From a bacterium (GTDB taxonomy: Bacteria > Bacillota > Clostridia > Lachnospirales > Lachnospiraceae), in the NCBI GenBank assembly GCA_004562765.1, contig SFRL01000012.1, positions 1-64,000 on the forward strand: 64,000 nt of DNA, in the 5' to 3' direction. A program made the position numbers and the translations under genes. A model generated the notes under the pieces. It saw nothing but the letters and a program-made list of their open reading frames with translations, searched no databases and was not told where the DNA came from. Within the stretch, counting starts at the first letter, position 1; each line of letters begins with the position of its first letter. Shown piece by piece: positions 25,968-34,169 of the stretch.

Positions 25968-26753
25968 ATGTTGACACAGTTTTCAAGAACCGAATTATTG
26001 CTTGGCAAGGAGTCAATGGAACGACTGGCAGGTGCCCGGGTGGCGGTCTTTGGCATCGGCGGTGTCGGTGGATATGTCTGCGAGGCGTTGGTGCGCAGCG
26101 GAGTGGGTGCCTTTGATCTGATCGATGATGACAAGGTCTGTCTGACGAATCTGAATCGCCAGATCATTGCCACGCGAAAGACGGTTGGGAGATATAAGAC
26201 GGAAGTCATGAAGGAGCGCATCCTCGATATCAATCCGGATGCGGATGTGCGGATACACAATTGCTTTTTCCTGCCGGAAAATGCGGATGAATTTCACTTT
26301 GAAGAATACGACTATGTGGTGGATGCAGTGGACACTGTGACGGCGAAGATCGCGCTTGTCATGAAGGCGCAAGAGACGGGTACACCGATCATCAGCAGCA
26401 TGGGTGCCGGAAACAAGCTGGACGGCAGTCAGTTTCGTGTGGCGGATATCTACAAGACAAAAGTATGTCCGCTGGCAAAGGTCATGCGCCGGGAGCTGAA
26501 AAAACGCGGTGTAAAGAAACTGAAGGTCGTCTACTCCGAAGAACAGCCGGTCACACCGATCGAAGATATGGCGATCAGCTGCAAGACGAACTGCATCTGT
26601 CCTCCGGGGGCAGAACACAAGTGCACGGAGCGTCGTGCGATTCCCGGAAGTGTCGCATTTGTACCGTCTGTGGCAGGATTGATCATTGCCGGAGAAGTGG
26701 TGAAGGATCTGTGTAAAAATACGAATGGTGCAGCTGATCGGCACAACTGCTGA
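25968..26753 (+). CDS. tcdA: tRNA threonylcarbamoyladenosine dehydratase (TcdA/CsdL, E1-like)
   Basis: 261 residues. The ThiF/E1-type nucleotide site is VAVFGIGGVGGYVCEALVRSGVG, followed by DDDKVCLTNLNRQ. The C-terminal Cys-rich segment CKTNCICPPGAEHKCTERRAIPGS is typical of TcdA. It cyclises t6A37 in ANN-decoding tRNAs to ct6A. GGAGG is 7 nt before ATG 25968. It sits directly upstream of a rhodanese-TtcA fusion, forming a small tRNA-modification and sulfur-transfer cluster. Confidence 0.9.
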   Translation: MLTQFSRTELLLGKESMERLAGARVAVFGIGGVGGYVCEALVRSGVGAFDLIDDDKVCLTNLNRQIIATRKTVGRYKTEVMKERILDINPDADVRIHNCFFLPENADEFHFEEYDYVVDAVDTVTAKIALVMKAQETGTPIISSMGAGNKLDGSQFRVADIYKTKVCPLAKVMRRELKKRGVKKLKVVYSEEQPVTPIEDMAISCKTNCICPPGAEHKCTERRAIPGSVAFVPSVAGLIIAGEVVKDLCKNTNGAADRHNC

Positions 26754-26791
26754 TATGAGAACAGCTATCGTTAGAAACAAGGCAGGTAAAG

Positions 26792-27931
26792 ATGAATATC
26801 ACTATAAATGAATTAAAAGAACTAAATAAAAGCGAATATCAGATCATCGACATCCGTGATGAGATCGAAATTTCCCACGGTGCCATTCCGGGCGCGATCG
26901 CATTGCGGTCGGAGGAGATCGCGACGAGTGAAAAAGCAGACCGCACCAAAAAGCTGGTGATCTGCTGCAGCAGAGGTAAAAACAGTGTAGAAGTGGCGGA
27001 AAAATTGAGAGAGAAAGGCTGTGACGCATACAGCCTTGAGGGCGGATACGCAGCGTGGCTGCTGGATTATTTTCAGGAGCAGGAGAAAAGTGCGGATGAC
27101 GAGTTTGCCAAAAACGTGGAGCTGAGTCTGCGGAAAACATACAAGAAAAGGATATGGTCTAAATTTACAAAAGCGATCAATACCTATGAACTGGTCAAGC
27201 CGGGTGATCGGATCGCGGTCTGTATTTCCGGCGGGAAAGATTCCATGCTCATGGCGAAATGTTTTCAGGAATTGAAACTGCACAATAAATTTGATTTTGA
27301 AGTAAAATTTCTCGTGATGGATCCGGGCTACAGTCCGGCGAACCGCAGAGTGATCGAGGAGAATGCGAAAAGACTGCACATTCCGATCACCATCTTTGAG
27401 TCAGATATTTTTGACAGCGTTTATCATATCGAGAAAAATCCCTGTTATCTGTGTGCCAGAATGCGTAGGGGACATCTGTATCACTATGCACAGGAGCTCG
27501 GCTGCAACAAGATCGCGCTGGGGCATCACTACGATGATGTGATCGAGACCATTCTGATGGGGATGCTCTACGGAGCGCAGATCCAGTCCATGATGCCGAA
27601 GCTTCACAGTACCAATTTCGAGGGAATGGAACTGATCCGTCCGTTGTATCTGGTCCGTGAGGATGATATCAAGGCATGGCGGGATTACAACGGACTTCGT
27701 TTTATCCAGTGTGCCTGCAAGTTTACGGACACGTGCACGACCTGCAATAACGAAGAAAACAGATCCAAGCGGATGGAGATCAAGGAACTGATCCGCACGC
27801 TGAAAGAGGTCAATCCATATGTGGAGGGCAATATTTTCAAGAGTGTGGAGAACGTAAATCTGGACACGATGATCTGCTATAAAACCGGCGGAGAGAAGCA
27901 TCATTTTCTGGAAACCTATGATCAACAATAA
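26792..27931 (+). CDS. Rhodanese domain fused to TtcA-like tRNA thiolation enzyme
   Basis: 379 residues. Residues 1-95 are a rhodanese domain with active loop CCSRGKNS (Cys58/Cys59; Cys59 starts the loop). From about 120 follows an adenine nucleotide alpha-hydrolase with PP-loop SGGKDS at 146-151, then PCYLCARMRRGHLYHYA and GHHYDDVIETILM, as in TtcA/TtuA enzymes. A further Cys group (CACKFTDTCTTCNNE) could hold metal or an Fe-S cluster. TtcA makes 2-thiocytidine in tRNA. The fused rhodanese plausibly supplies persulfide sulfur directly to the thiolase. The exact target nucleotide is not proven. It follows tcdA by 38 nt. Confidence 0.85.
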   Translation: MNITINELKELNKSEYQIIDIRDEIEISHGAIPGAIALRSEEIATSEKADRTKKLVICCSRGKNSVEVAEKLREKGCDAYSLEGGYAAWLLDYFQEQEKSADDEFAKNVELSLRKTYKKRIWSKFTKAINTYELVKPGDRIAVCISGGKDSMLMAKCFQELKLHNKFDFEVKFLVMDPGYSPANRRVIEENAKRLHIPITIFESDIFDSVYHIEKNPCYLCARMRRGHLYHYAQELGCNKIALGHHYDDVIETILMGMLYGAQIQSMMPKLHSTNFEGMELIRPLYLVREDDIKAWRDYNGLRFIQCACKFTDTCTTCNNEENRSKRMEIKELIRTLKEVNPYVEGNIFKSVENVNLDTMICYKTGGEKHHFLETYDQQ

Positions 27932-27936
27932 TGTAC

Positions 27937-27981
27937 GCCCGAGCCGGTGTTCCTATATACAGGTTGAGATAGGGCTCGGGC
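27937..27981 (+). terminator. Stem-loop after the rhodanese-TtcA gene, terminator-like
   Basis: GCCCGAGCC / GGCTCGGGC with an inner CCTAT/ATAGG extension. No T-run follows, so termination is uncertain. Confidence 0.45.
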
Positions 27982-28095
27982 TGATTATAGATAATAGCTA
28001 TTATATGTTCTAAAAATTATGAATTATACAAATACGGGTTTCTCTGCTATAGTGAAAACAGATGAGATTTTATATGATAATAGAGGGTGAAGGAT

Positions 28096-29313
28096 ATGAG
28101 TGAGAAGACAAGCGAACGAAACCTTGATTTTGATAAAATTGTTAACCGGAAAAATACCGGTTGTTTAAAGTATGATTTTGCGAAGCAGCGTGGAATGCCG
28201 GAGGATGTGCTGCCGCTTTGGGTGGCGGACATGGATTTTGAGACATCCTCTTTTATACAGGATGCACTCACCGAACGGATCAAACACGGGATCTTTGGGT
28301 ACAGTGAGCCCACGGATTCCTACTTTGAGAGTGTCAGCGGGTGGATGCGTGAGCGCCATCACTGGGAGGTGAAACGTCAGTGGCTTGTCAACACGCCGGG
28401 TGTTGTGTTTGCGTTGGCGACGGCAGTAAGGGCGTACACAGAGCCGGGGGACGCAGTGCTGATCCAGCAGCCGGTCTACTATCCGTTTTCTGAGGTCATC
28501 AAGGATGCCGGCAGACGCGTCGTGAGCAATACGCTGTATCTGGGTGAGGATAATCGTTATCATATCGATTTTGCGGACTTTGAAAAGAAAATTGAAGATG
28601 AGCATGTCAAGCTGTTTCTTTTGTGCAGTCCGCATAATCCGGTTGCGCGCGTCTGGACCAGAGAGGAGCTGGAACGGCTCGGTGATATCTGCCTGAAACA
28701 TCAGGTTCTTGTCGTTGCCGATGAGATTCATAGCGACTTTGTTTTCAAGGGCGAGCACACGGTGTTTGCCACTGTAAAAAAAGAGTTTGAGGACAACTGT
28801 ATCATCTGTACGGCACCAAGCAAGACGTTTAATCTTGCCAGTATGCTGAACTCCAATATCTTTATTCCGAACCAGCAGCTGCGCCGTAAATTCAGAAAAG
28901 AAGTGAATGCGGTAGGTTTAAGCCAGATCGGTGTGCTGGGCTTTGTGGCCTGTGAGGCTGCTTACCGGGATGGCGGCGAATGGTATGATGCGATGATGCA
29001 CTATGTGGCGGACAACATTGCATTTACAAAGCAATATGTAGAGGAAAATCTGCCCGGTGTACATATGATAGACCACGAGGGTACCTATCTCGTCTGGCTG
29101 GATTTCCGTGAGCTCGGACTGAGTGCGGACGAGTTGGACAACTTGATCATCCACAAGGCAAAACTTTGGCTGGACAGCGGAAAGATCTTTGGCGAGAGCG
29201 GGAACTGTTTCCAGCGGATCAATGTGGCATGTCCCCGCGCGACACTGCTCGATGCGCTGGAGCGGATCAAAAAAGAAGTGATCGATCGGCCGGTTGGACA
29301 AAGGAGGTATTAA
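28096..29313 (+). CDS. patB: MalY/PatB-family C-S beta-lyase (aminotransferase fold)
   Basis: 405 residues. Fold-type I PLP enzyme with LPLWVADMDFETSSFIQDAL at the N-terminus, CSPHNPVARVWTREEL, VVADEIHSDFVF and the PLP-lysine segment TAPSKTFNLASML. This is the MalY/PatB pattern; such enzymes cleave cystathionine and other S-substituted cysteines to a thiol, pyruvate and ammonia. ATG 28096 (AAGGAT upstream) is preferred over GTG 28087. It precedes an HD hydrolase by 3 nt and lies 0.9 kb before the sulfur island, which suggests a role in releasing sulfur, but it lacks the CCTA/TAGG operator. Confidence 0.88.
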   Translation: MSEKTSERNLDFDKIVNRKNTGCLKYDFAKQRGMPEDVLPLWVADMDFETSSFIQDALTERIKHGIFGYSEPTDSYFESVSGWMRERHHWEVKRQWLVNTPGVVFALATAVRAYTEPGDAVLIQQPVYYPFSEVIKDAGRRVVSNTLYLGEDNRYHIDFADFEKKIEDEHVKLFLLCSPHNPVARVWTREELERLGDICLKHQVLVVADEIHSDFVFKGEHTVFATVKKEFEDNCIICTAPSKTFNLASMLNSNIFIPNQQLRRKFRKEVNAVGLSQIGVLGFVACEAAYRDGGEWYDAMMHYVADNIAFTKQYVEENLPGVHMIDHEGTYLVWLDFRELGLSADELDNLIIHKAKLWLDSGKIFGESGNCFQRINVACPRATLLDALERIKKEVIDRPVGQRRY

Positions 29314-29316
29314 ATA

Positions 29317-29862
29317 ATGACCAGAGAAGAAGCATGGGATTTATTAAAGGAATACAATCAGGATGAATTTCATCTGGAGCACGCTGAGATCGTCGGCAAG
29401 ACACTGCGTTACTTTGCGGGAAAGCTGGGATATGAGGATGAACAGGATTTTTGGGAAGTGGTAGGCATCCTGCACGATCTGGATTTTGAGATGTATCCGG
29501 AACAGCACTGCATCAAGGAGCAGGAGATCATGCGTGAGCGCGGGATTGATGAGCGGATCATCCACGCGACAGCGAGTCATGGCTATGAACTGACGGTAGA
29601 CATCAAGCCGGAGCACGAGATGGAAAAGGTGCTGTATGCGGTGGACGAGCTGACCGGACTGATCGGCGCAGCAGTTCTGATGCGACCGTCGAAGAGTGTG
29701 CAGGATCTGGAACTCAAATCCGTAAAGAAAAAGTATAAGAGCAAGGGCTTTGCAGCAGGCTGCTCCAGAGAAGTGATCGAGCGCGGAGCAGAAATGCTCG
29801 GATGGACACTGGATGATCTGATCACGCAGACCATCGAGGCGTTGAAAACGTTTCGTCCGTGA
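29317..29862 (+). CDS. HD-domain metal-dependent hydrolase
   Basis: 181 residues. HD-superfamily metal ligands appear as the His in LEHAEIVGKTLRYFAGKLG, the HDLD pair in VGILHDLDFEMYPEQHC, and HATASHGYEL. The arrangement suits small HDIG-type phosphohydrolases. Substrate unknown. It is 3 nt after the C-S lyase gene and is probably cotranscribed with it. AAAGGAGG precedes the ATG. Confidence 0.8.
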   Translation: MTREEAWDLLKEYNQDEFHLEHAEIVGKTLRYFAGKLGYEDEQDFWEVVGILHDLDFEMYPEQHCIKEQEIMRERGIDERIIHATASHGYELTVDIKPEHEMEKVLYAVDELTGLIGAAVLMRPSKSVQDLELKSVKKKYKSKGFAAGCSREVIERGAEMLGWTLDDLITQTIEALKTFRP

Positions 29863-29903
29863 TGACATGTCGGCTGGCGGAATGATTAGGCAGTTTTATA
29901 TGA

Positions 29904-29944
29904 TATAGCTAAAACCTATAACAGGTAAAAGAAAACAGGTATTA
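29904..29944 (+). repeat. Upstream control block shared with the cystathionine-enzyme gene
   Basis: Forty-one bases align without gaps to 42936-42976 with 34 identities. Both copies lie upstream of promoters of sulfur genes. Possibly a second operator type. Confidence 0.65.
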
Positions 29945-29963
29945 GCAAATGACAGGATACCCA

Positions 29964-30034
29964 TTGACATCCCATATGTCGATGGGTATAATTGACAACG
30001 TAAATCACATAAAGCCTATTTGAAAAGTAGGAAT
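29964..30034 (+). promoter_or_regulatory. Consensus promoter and CCTA-N9-TAGG operator before the tRNA-like element
   Basis: TTGACA 29964-29969, 17 nt, TATAAT 29987-29992: a perfect consensus promoter. The operator CCTATTTGAAAAGTAGGAAT is at 30015-30034, about +16 to +35. The 323-nt gene-free stretch 29863-30185 therefore holds a shared block, promoter, operator, tRNA-like element and a weak hairpin. Confidence 0.85.
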
Positions 30035-30043
30035 ATGAAATTA

Positions 30044-30113
30044 GATGTTGTAGACGCAGGAATGGCATAGGTTTGCAAAACCGAAGTTGGTGGTTCGAGT
30101 CCGCCCGGCATCA
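30044..30113 (+). tRNA. tRNA-Cys(GCA)-like element in the leader of the peptide-uptake operon
   Basis: Seventy nucleotides fold as a cloverleaf. Acceptor GATGTTG (30044-30050) pairs fully with CGGCATC (30106-30112), including two G-U pairs. The T arm is GGTGG-TTCGAGT-CCGCC (30089-30105), canonical. The anticodon loop TTGCAAA (30073-30079) gives anticodon GCA, cysteine. The D arm is short (30053-30066). There is an A-G mismatch in both the D stem and the anticodon stem. Position 73 is A rather than the U of normal bacterial tRNA-Cys, and no CCA is encoded. It may be a variant tRNA, a degraded tRNA, or a tRNA mimic. It lies after the promoter and 72 nt before the next start codon, so it should be transcribed with that operon. 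Confidence 0.65.
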
Positions 30114-30115
30114 TT

Positions 30116-30153
30116 TCTATGGATCCCGATTCATGATAAAGGAAATCCGTAGA
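30116..30153 (+). other. Weak stem-loop between tRNA-like element and start codon
   Basis: TCTATGGAT (30116-30124) pairs with ATCCGTAGA (30145-30153), nine pairs with one G-U, loop of 20 nt. It could mark the processing junction or influence ribosome access; no function is established. Confidence 0.4.
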
Positions 30154-30185
30154 TCAGAAAAAGTAAGAAGTGGAGGAAAAGAAAA

Positions 30186-31400
30186 ATGGGATGCTGTGGA
30201 GCACTTAGTGCAGAGGAATTATTAAATTCATATACAGACGAGGAGGCAGAGAGATACGCGAAGGAGGCAGGGGTTGACCCGAGACCGAACGAGACGATCA
30301 ATGAGATCGATGAGCGGGGCGCTTTTATTCGCCAGCCGAACGCATTTATCCAGCCGTTCGGAGACAAGGAGGGAGACTTAAAGGCAGAGGCAAACAGATA
30401 TGCGATCTACTGGGCGACCGGATGTAACTGGTCAAACCGTCCAGTCATTGTGAGAGATCTGCTGGGACTGCAGGATGTGATCAAAGACCAAAAGACTTCA
30501 CATTCCGGTCAGAGCAATATTTACGGTCACGGCTTTGGCGATCAGCCGGAGCACAGAGATCCGCTGACCGGTGTACATTTCTTAAGTGAGTTTTACAAGC
30601 GTGCCAACCCTGATTTTAAGGGAAGGGCAACGACACCGACATTGGTGGATATCGTAGAGAAGAAAGCGGTGAACAATGATTACCATCGATTGACCAATTA
30701 TCTCGAGGTACAGTTCAGACCTTTTCAGCCGAAGGATGCTCCGGATCTGTATCCGAAGAAATTCCGGAAAGAGATCGACGAGTTTAACGATTGGCTGTTC
30801 CCGCATATTAACAACGCGCATTACCGCATGGCGTTCTGTCAGTCACCGGAGGCATACGATGAGGCGTATGAGGATTTCAAGGAATCTCTGGAAAAGCTGG
30901 ATCAACGTCTTGCAACAAACCGGTTCCTCTTTGGCGATTACATAACAGACAGCGATGTGAGAGCGTATGTGACCTTTGTCCGTTGGGATGTTGGCTATTA
31001 CCGCAATGTCGGTCCGATCCGGCCGCTGCGTGAGTACGAAAATATCTGGGGATATATCCGGGAACTGAACACGATCCCGGCATTCCATAACAGCAGCAAT
31101 GCCAGGACGCTCGCAAATGCAGACCGGGAGCCCAACGGAGATTTCTTCCGGCCCTATTATGAGAGAATCTTACCAAAGGTTGATTTTGAGAAGCTCTGGG
31201 CATATGACGGATCCCGCGCAAAGCTCAGCAAGACCCCGGATGAGTTATTCCTGAGACATCCGGAGGGTGAAACCTACGAAGATTATGCCGGAGAGATTTC
31301 AAAGACTATCTGGAACAGCCCCGACTGGGCGGACAGAAATCCAAAGAACGGTACGTTATCCGTGGATGCGTCCATCAATCCGTTAAAGGATTTATTATAA
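30186..31400 (+). CDS. Glutathione S-transferase-like protein of the glutathionyl-hydroquinone reductase type
   Basis: 404 residues. The thioredoxin-like half has YAIYWATGCNWSNRPVIVRDLLGL; the Cys (residue 80) aligns with the catalytic Cys of YqjG/GS-hydroquinone reductases, whose motif is CPWA. Here Pro and Ala are replaced by Asn and Ser. The later ATTPTLVDIVEKK and the helical half (about 185-330, NRFLFGDYITDSDVRAYVTFVRWD) follow the GST plan. Known members remove glutathione from glutathionyl-quinols. In an anaerobe not expected to make glutathione, it may act on imported glutathione or conjugates. GGAGG precedes the ATG. It is the first gene of the operon after the tRNA-like element. Confidence 0.82.
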   Translation: MGCCGALSAEELLNSYTDEEAERYAKEAGVDPRPNETINEIDERGAFIRQPNAFIQPFGDKEGDLKAEANRYAIYWATGCNWSNRPVIVRDLLGLQDVIKDQKTSHSGQSNIYGHGFGDQPEHRDPLTGVHFLSEFYKRANPDFKGRATTPTLVDIVEKKAVNNDYHRLTNYLEVQFRPFQPKDAPDLYPKKFRKEIDEFNDWLFPHINNAHYRMAFCQSPEAYDEAYEDFKESLEKLDQRLATNRFLFGDYITDSDVRAYVTFVRWDVGYYRNVGPIRPLREYENIWGYIRELNTIPAFHNSSNARTLANADREPNGDFFRPYYERILPKVDFEKLWAYDGSRAKLSKTPDELFLRHPEGETYEDYAGEISKTIWNSPDWADRNPKNGTLSVDASINPLKDLL

Positions 31401-31426
31401 ATTATCGAAAAAGGAGTTTAACGATC

Positions 31427-33121
31427 ATGAAAAAAATACATAACCGCATACTTGCACTTTTATTATCAACAGTAGTCGCAGCAACAGTATTTACCGGCTG
31501 CGGAACAACCGGAAGAACAGATACTATAGAGAATTCTGAAGCGGCAGCAGGCACGGATGCTGCGGATGCAACTCAGGCAGATACAGAGAACGACGAAGGC
31601 TCCGTATTGAATGTGGCAATCAGTTCAGATCCCGGCAGCATGGATCCTGCCATCAATATTGGTGACAGTTTGATGTATATTTTCGGTTTGACCGAGGAGA
31701 GCCTGACACGATTCGGTGATGATCAGAAGATTGTGGACGGACTTGCAGACAAGATCGAGCACAATGATGATTATACACAGTGGACCTTCCATTTGAGAGA
31801 TAGCGGATGGAATAATGGTGATCCCGTGACGGCAGATGACTGGGTATTCGGAATTACCCGTCTGCTGGATGGCTCTACAGAGGTGGCATATCCGGATTTC
31901 AATTACGAGATCAAAAATGCACGTGAGATATTTGCAGGTGAGGTTGATCCTTCTGAACTGGGTGTAAAGGCTATCGATGAAAAAACGGTACAGTTTGATC
32001 TGGCATACCCCGTTCCCTATTTTGAAAAGCTCCTCACACATTGCCAGCATTTCGGAATTGATCGTGCCTTTGTAGAATCGATTGGTGGCGATGCAAATTA
32101 CGGCACAAACGCAGAGACAACACTGTCAAACGGACCTTACTATATTGATTCATGGGAGACAGATAATATTGTTGTTCTTAAGAAGAATCCGCATTACTGG
32201 AACAAGGACAATATTGCGATCGATCAGGTCAATGTTTACGTGATACCTGATGAAAATACACAGGTGAATATGTTCTTAAACGGAGAACTGGATATTGTAG
32301 ATTTTTCCGCACAGCGACTGTCTACGATCGAAGGCGCAGGTTTTGAGGCCTTATCCTATAATAATGGACGAAGTGCATATTTGCAGTACAATTTCTCTAA
32401 CGAGTATCTTTCCAATAAATACATCCGTCAGGCAATCTCTTCTGCCATTGATCGTGAGAGCCTTGTGAGCGGTGTGTTAAAGAACGGTTCAAGCGTGGCA
32501 GACGGACTGGTTCCGGTCGGACTGACCGGTGCGGATTCCACATTCCGTGATATTGTTGGAAGTACACTGACCTATACCTATGATCTCGACAAAGCAAAAG
32601 AACTATTGGCAAAGGGAACGCAGGAACTTGGCATCTCTGCATCTGATATTCACTTTACGATCCTGGCAAAGAATACGGATGAGTTTACCTCCATCGCAGG
32701 TGCATTGCAGCAGATCTTACAGGAGAACCTTGGCATTTCTGTAGATGTGGAGACACTGGACAGTACATCTGTAAGTACAAAGAGAAAGAGTTTTGATTAC
32801 GATGTAGTTTTGCTCAGCTGGGGCGCTGATTTTGACGATGCAACGAACTTCCTTGGCGGCTATGAGCATGGGGCTGACGCAAATCCTGCATTATACATTA
32901 GCGAGGAGTTCAATAAAGTATACAAGGATGCGGTATACAATACAGACCAAAAAGCGCGTATCGTAGGACTGGGTGAGGCAGAGAAAGTTCTCTTAGTGGA
33001 TGAGGCAGTTACACCGCTGTACTACACCGCACAGTATTACGCTGTGTCTGACCGCGTGGATGGTGTTATCCGACGTGCGGTCGTACCGTATTTAGACACT
33101 TACTTCGCAACGATCAAATAA
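31427..33121 (+). CDS. Peptide-binding lipoprotein (OppA/DppA family, SBP_bac_5)
   Basis: 564 residues. Lipoprotein signal ends in VFTGCGTTG with the lipidated Cys at about 25. The mature part contains ISSDPGSMDPAINIGDS and the family-type ESLTRFGDD, EHNDDYTQWTFHLRDSGWNNGDPVTADDWVFG, typical of oligopeptide/dipeptide or glutathione (GsiB-like) binding proteins. It feeds the permease and ATPase genes that follow. The ligand cannot be read, but operon partners point to a sulfur-containing peptide. A hairpin between this gene and the permease (33137-33161) may raise its expression relative to the membrane parts. Confidence 0.9.
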   Translation: MKKIHNRILALLLSTVVAATVFTGCGTTGRTDTIENSEAAAGTDAADATQADTENDEGSVLNVAISSDPGSMDPAINIGDSLMYIFGLTEESLTRFGDDQKIVDGLADKIEHNDDYTQWTFHLRDSGWNNGDPVTADDWVFGITRLLDGSTEVAYPDFNYEIKNAREIFAGEVDPSELGVKAIDEKTVQFDLAYPVPYFEKLLTHCQHFGIDRAFVESIGGDANYGTNAETTLSNGPYYIDSWETDNIVVLKKNPHYWNKDNIAIDQVNVYVIPDENTQVNMFLNGELDIVDFSAQRLSTIEGAGFEALSYNNGRSAYLQYNFSNEYLSNKYIRQAISSAIDRESLVSGVLKNGSSVADGLVPVGLTGADSTFRDIVGSTLTYTYDLDKAKELLAKGTQELGISASDIHFTILAKNTDEFTSIAGALQQILQENLGISVDVETLDSTSVSTKRKSFDYDVVLLSWGADFDDATNFLGGYEHGADANPALYISEEFNKVYKDAVYNTDQKARIVGLGEAEKVLLVDEAVTPLYYTAQYYAVSDRVDGVIRRAVVPYLDTYFATIK

Positions 33122-33136
33122 AACATGGATACATAT

Positions 33137-33161
33137 CCGGGACGAGGTATACCCGTCCCGG
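33137..33161 (+). promoter_or_regulatory. Intercistronic hairpin between binding protein and permease genes
   Basis: CCGGGACG (33137-33144) and CGTCCCGG (33154-33161) form a perfect 8-bp stem with no T-run. Probably mRNA stabilisation or partial attenuation, by analogy with other ABC operons. Confidence 0.55.
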
Positions 33162-33188
33162 AAGTTTAAAATGGAGTTGTACATAGCC

Positions 33189-34157
33189 ATGAAAAAGTAT
33201 ATTCTGCAACGCATCGTGATTGCGGTCATCACTGTGTTTGTGGTGATAACACTGACCTTTTTCCTGATGCACAAGATTCCCGGAACACCTTTTACAACGG
33301 GAAATGACAATATGACACCGGAAGCGCTTGCAGCGCTGGAGGCAAACTACGGACTGGATCAGCCACTTGGAAAGCAGTATGTGATCTATCTGACCAACAT
33401 TCTGCACGGGAATTTTGGAACCTCGATCTCTTATCCGAAGCAGAGCGTGACAGACATTATAAAAACGGCATTTCCGGTTTCACTGGATCTGGGATTGAGA
33501 GCACTTGTTTTTGCAGTGATCGCAGGTATCCTGCTCGGTGTAGGGGCGGCGCTCCATCACAACAAAGGACTGGATCGATTCTCATCCGTGGTTGCCATCA
33601 TCGGTATCTCTGTTCCGAGCTTTGTGCTCGGCACGCTCGTACAGTGTGTATTCGGACTGTGGCTGTCCACGTGGTTTAAGGATGTCTTCCATACTTCGTT
33701 CCAGCTCTTTCCGATTTCACGGTGGGAGAGCTTCCGTTACACGCTGTTACCGACGTTTGCGCTTGGCATGAGCTCTATCGCGACGATCACGCGACTGATG
33801 CGTTCCTCTATGTTGGACGTGATCGGTCAGGATTATGTCAAGACAGCCAAGAGCAAGGGCATTTCAAACGCGGCTGTCGTTTGGAAGCACGAGGTACGAA
33901 ATGCCCTGATGCCGGTCGTAACAGTCGTGGGACGGATGGTTGGCACAATCTGTACCGGATCCTTTGTCATTGAGAGCTTGTTTGCAGTTCCGGGACTCGG
34001 AAAATATTATGTAAACAGTGTGGCATCAAGAGATTATACACTGACGATGGGACTGACGATCTTTTATGCGATTTTCGTCGTGACCAGTACGCTGATCGTG
34101 GATATTATCTATTGTCTGATCGATCCGCGTGTAAGATTGTCAGGGAAAGGGCGCTAA
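33189..34157 (+). CDS. Peptide ABC transporter permease (DppB/OppB type)
   Basis: 322 residues from ATG 33189, chosen because MKKYILQRIVIAVITVFVVITLTFFL is the canonical DppB opening; ATG 33171 would add six residues. Six membrane segments are visible. The EAA-like loop is DYVKTAKSKGISNAAVVWKHEVRNALMPV, and the C-terminus LIYCLIDPRVRLSGKGR is typical of the family. It pairs with the DppC-type permease encoded 12 nt downstream. Confidence 0.92.
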   Translation: MKKYILQRIVIAVITVFVVITLTFFLMHKIPGTPFTTGNDNMTPEALAALEANYGLDQPLGKQYVIYLTNILHGNFGTSISYPKQSVTDIIKTAFPVSLDLGLRALVFAVIAGILLGVGAALHHNKGLDRFSSVVAIIGISVPSFVLGTLVQCVFGLWLSTWFKDVFHTSFQLFPISRWESFRYTLLPTFALGMSSIATITRLMRSSMLDVIGQDYVKTAKSKGISNAAVVWKHEVRNALMPVVTVVGRMVGTICTGSFVIESLFAVPGLGKYYVNSVASRDYTLTMGLTIFYAIFVVTSTLIVDIIYCLIDPRVRLSGKGR

Positions 34158-34169
34158 CAGGAGGTTGTG

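Noticed and set aside
29863..30185. T-box riboswitch instead of a tRNA-like element before the GST-like gene
   Set aside because: No T-box sequence, specifier loop or terminator/antiterminator pair was found, while the cloverleaf with GCA anticodon and T-loop TTCGAGT fits a tRNA.
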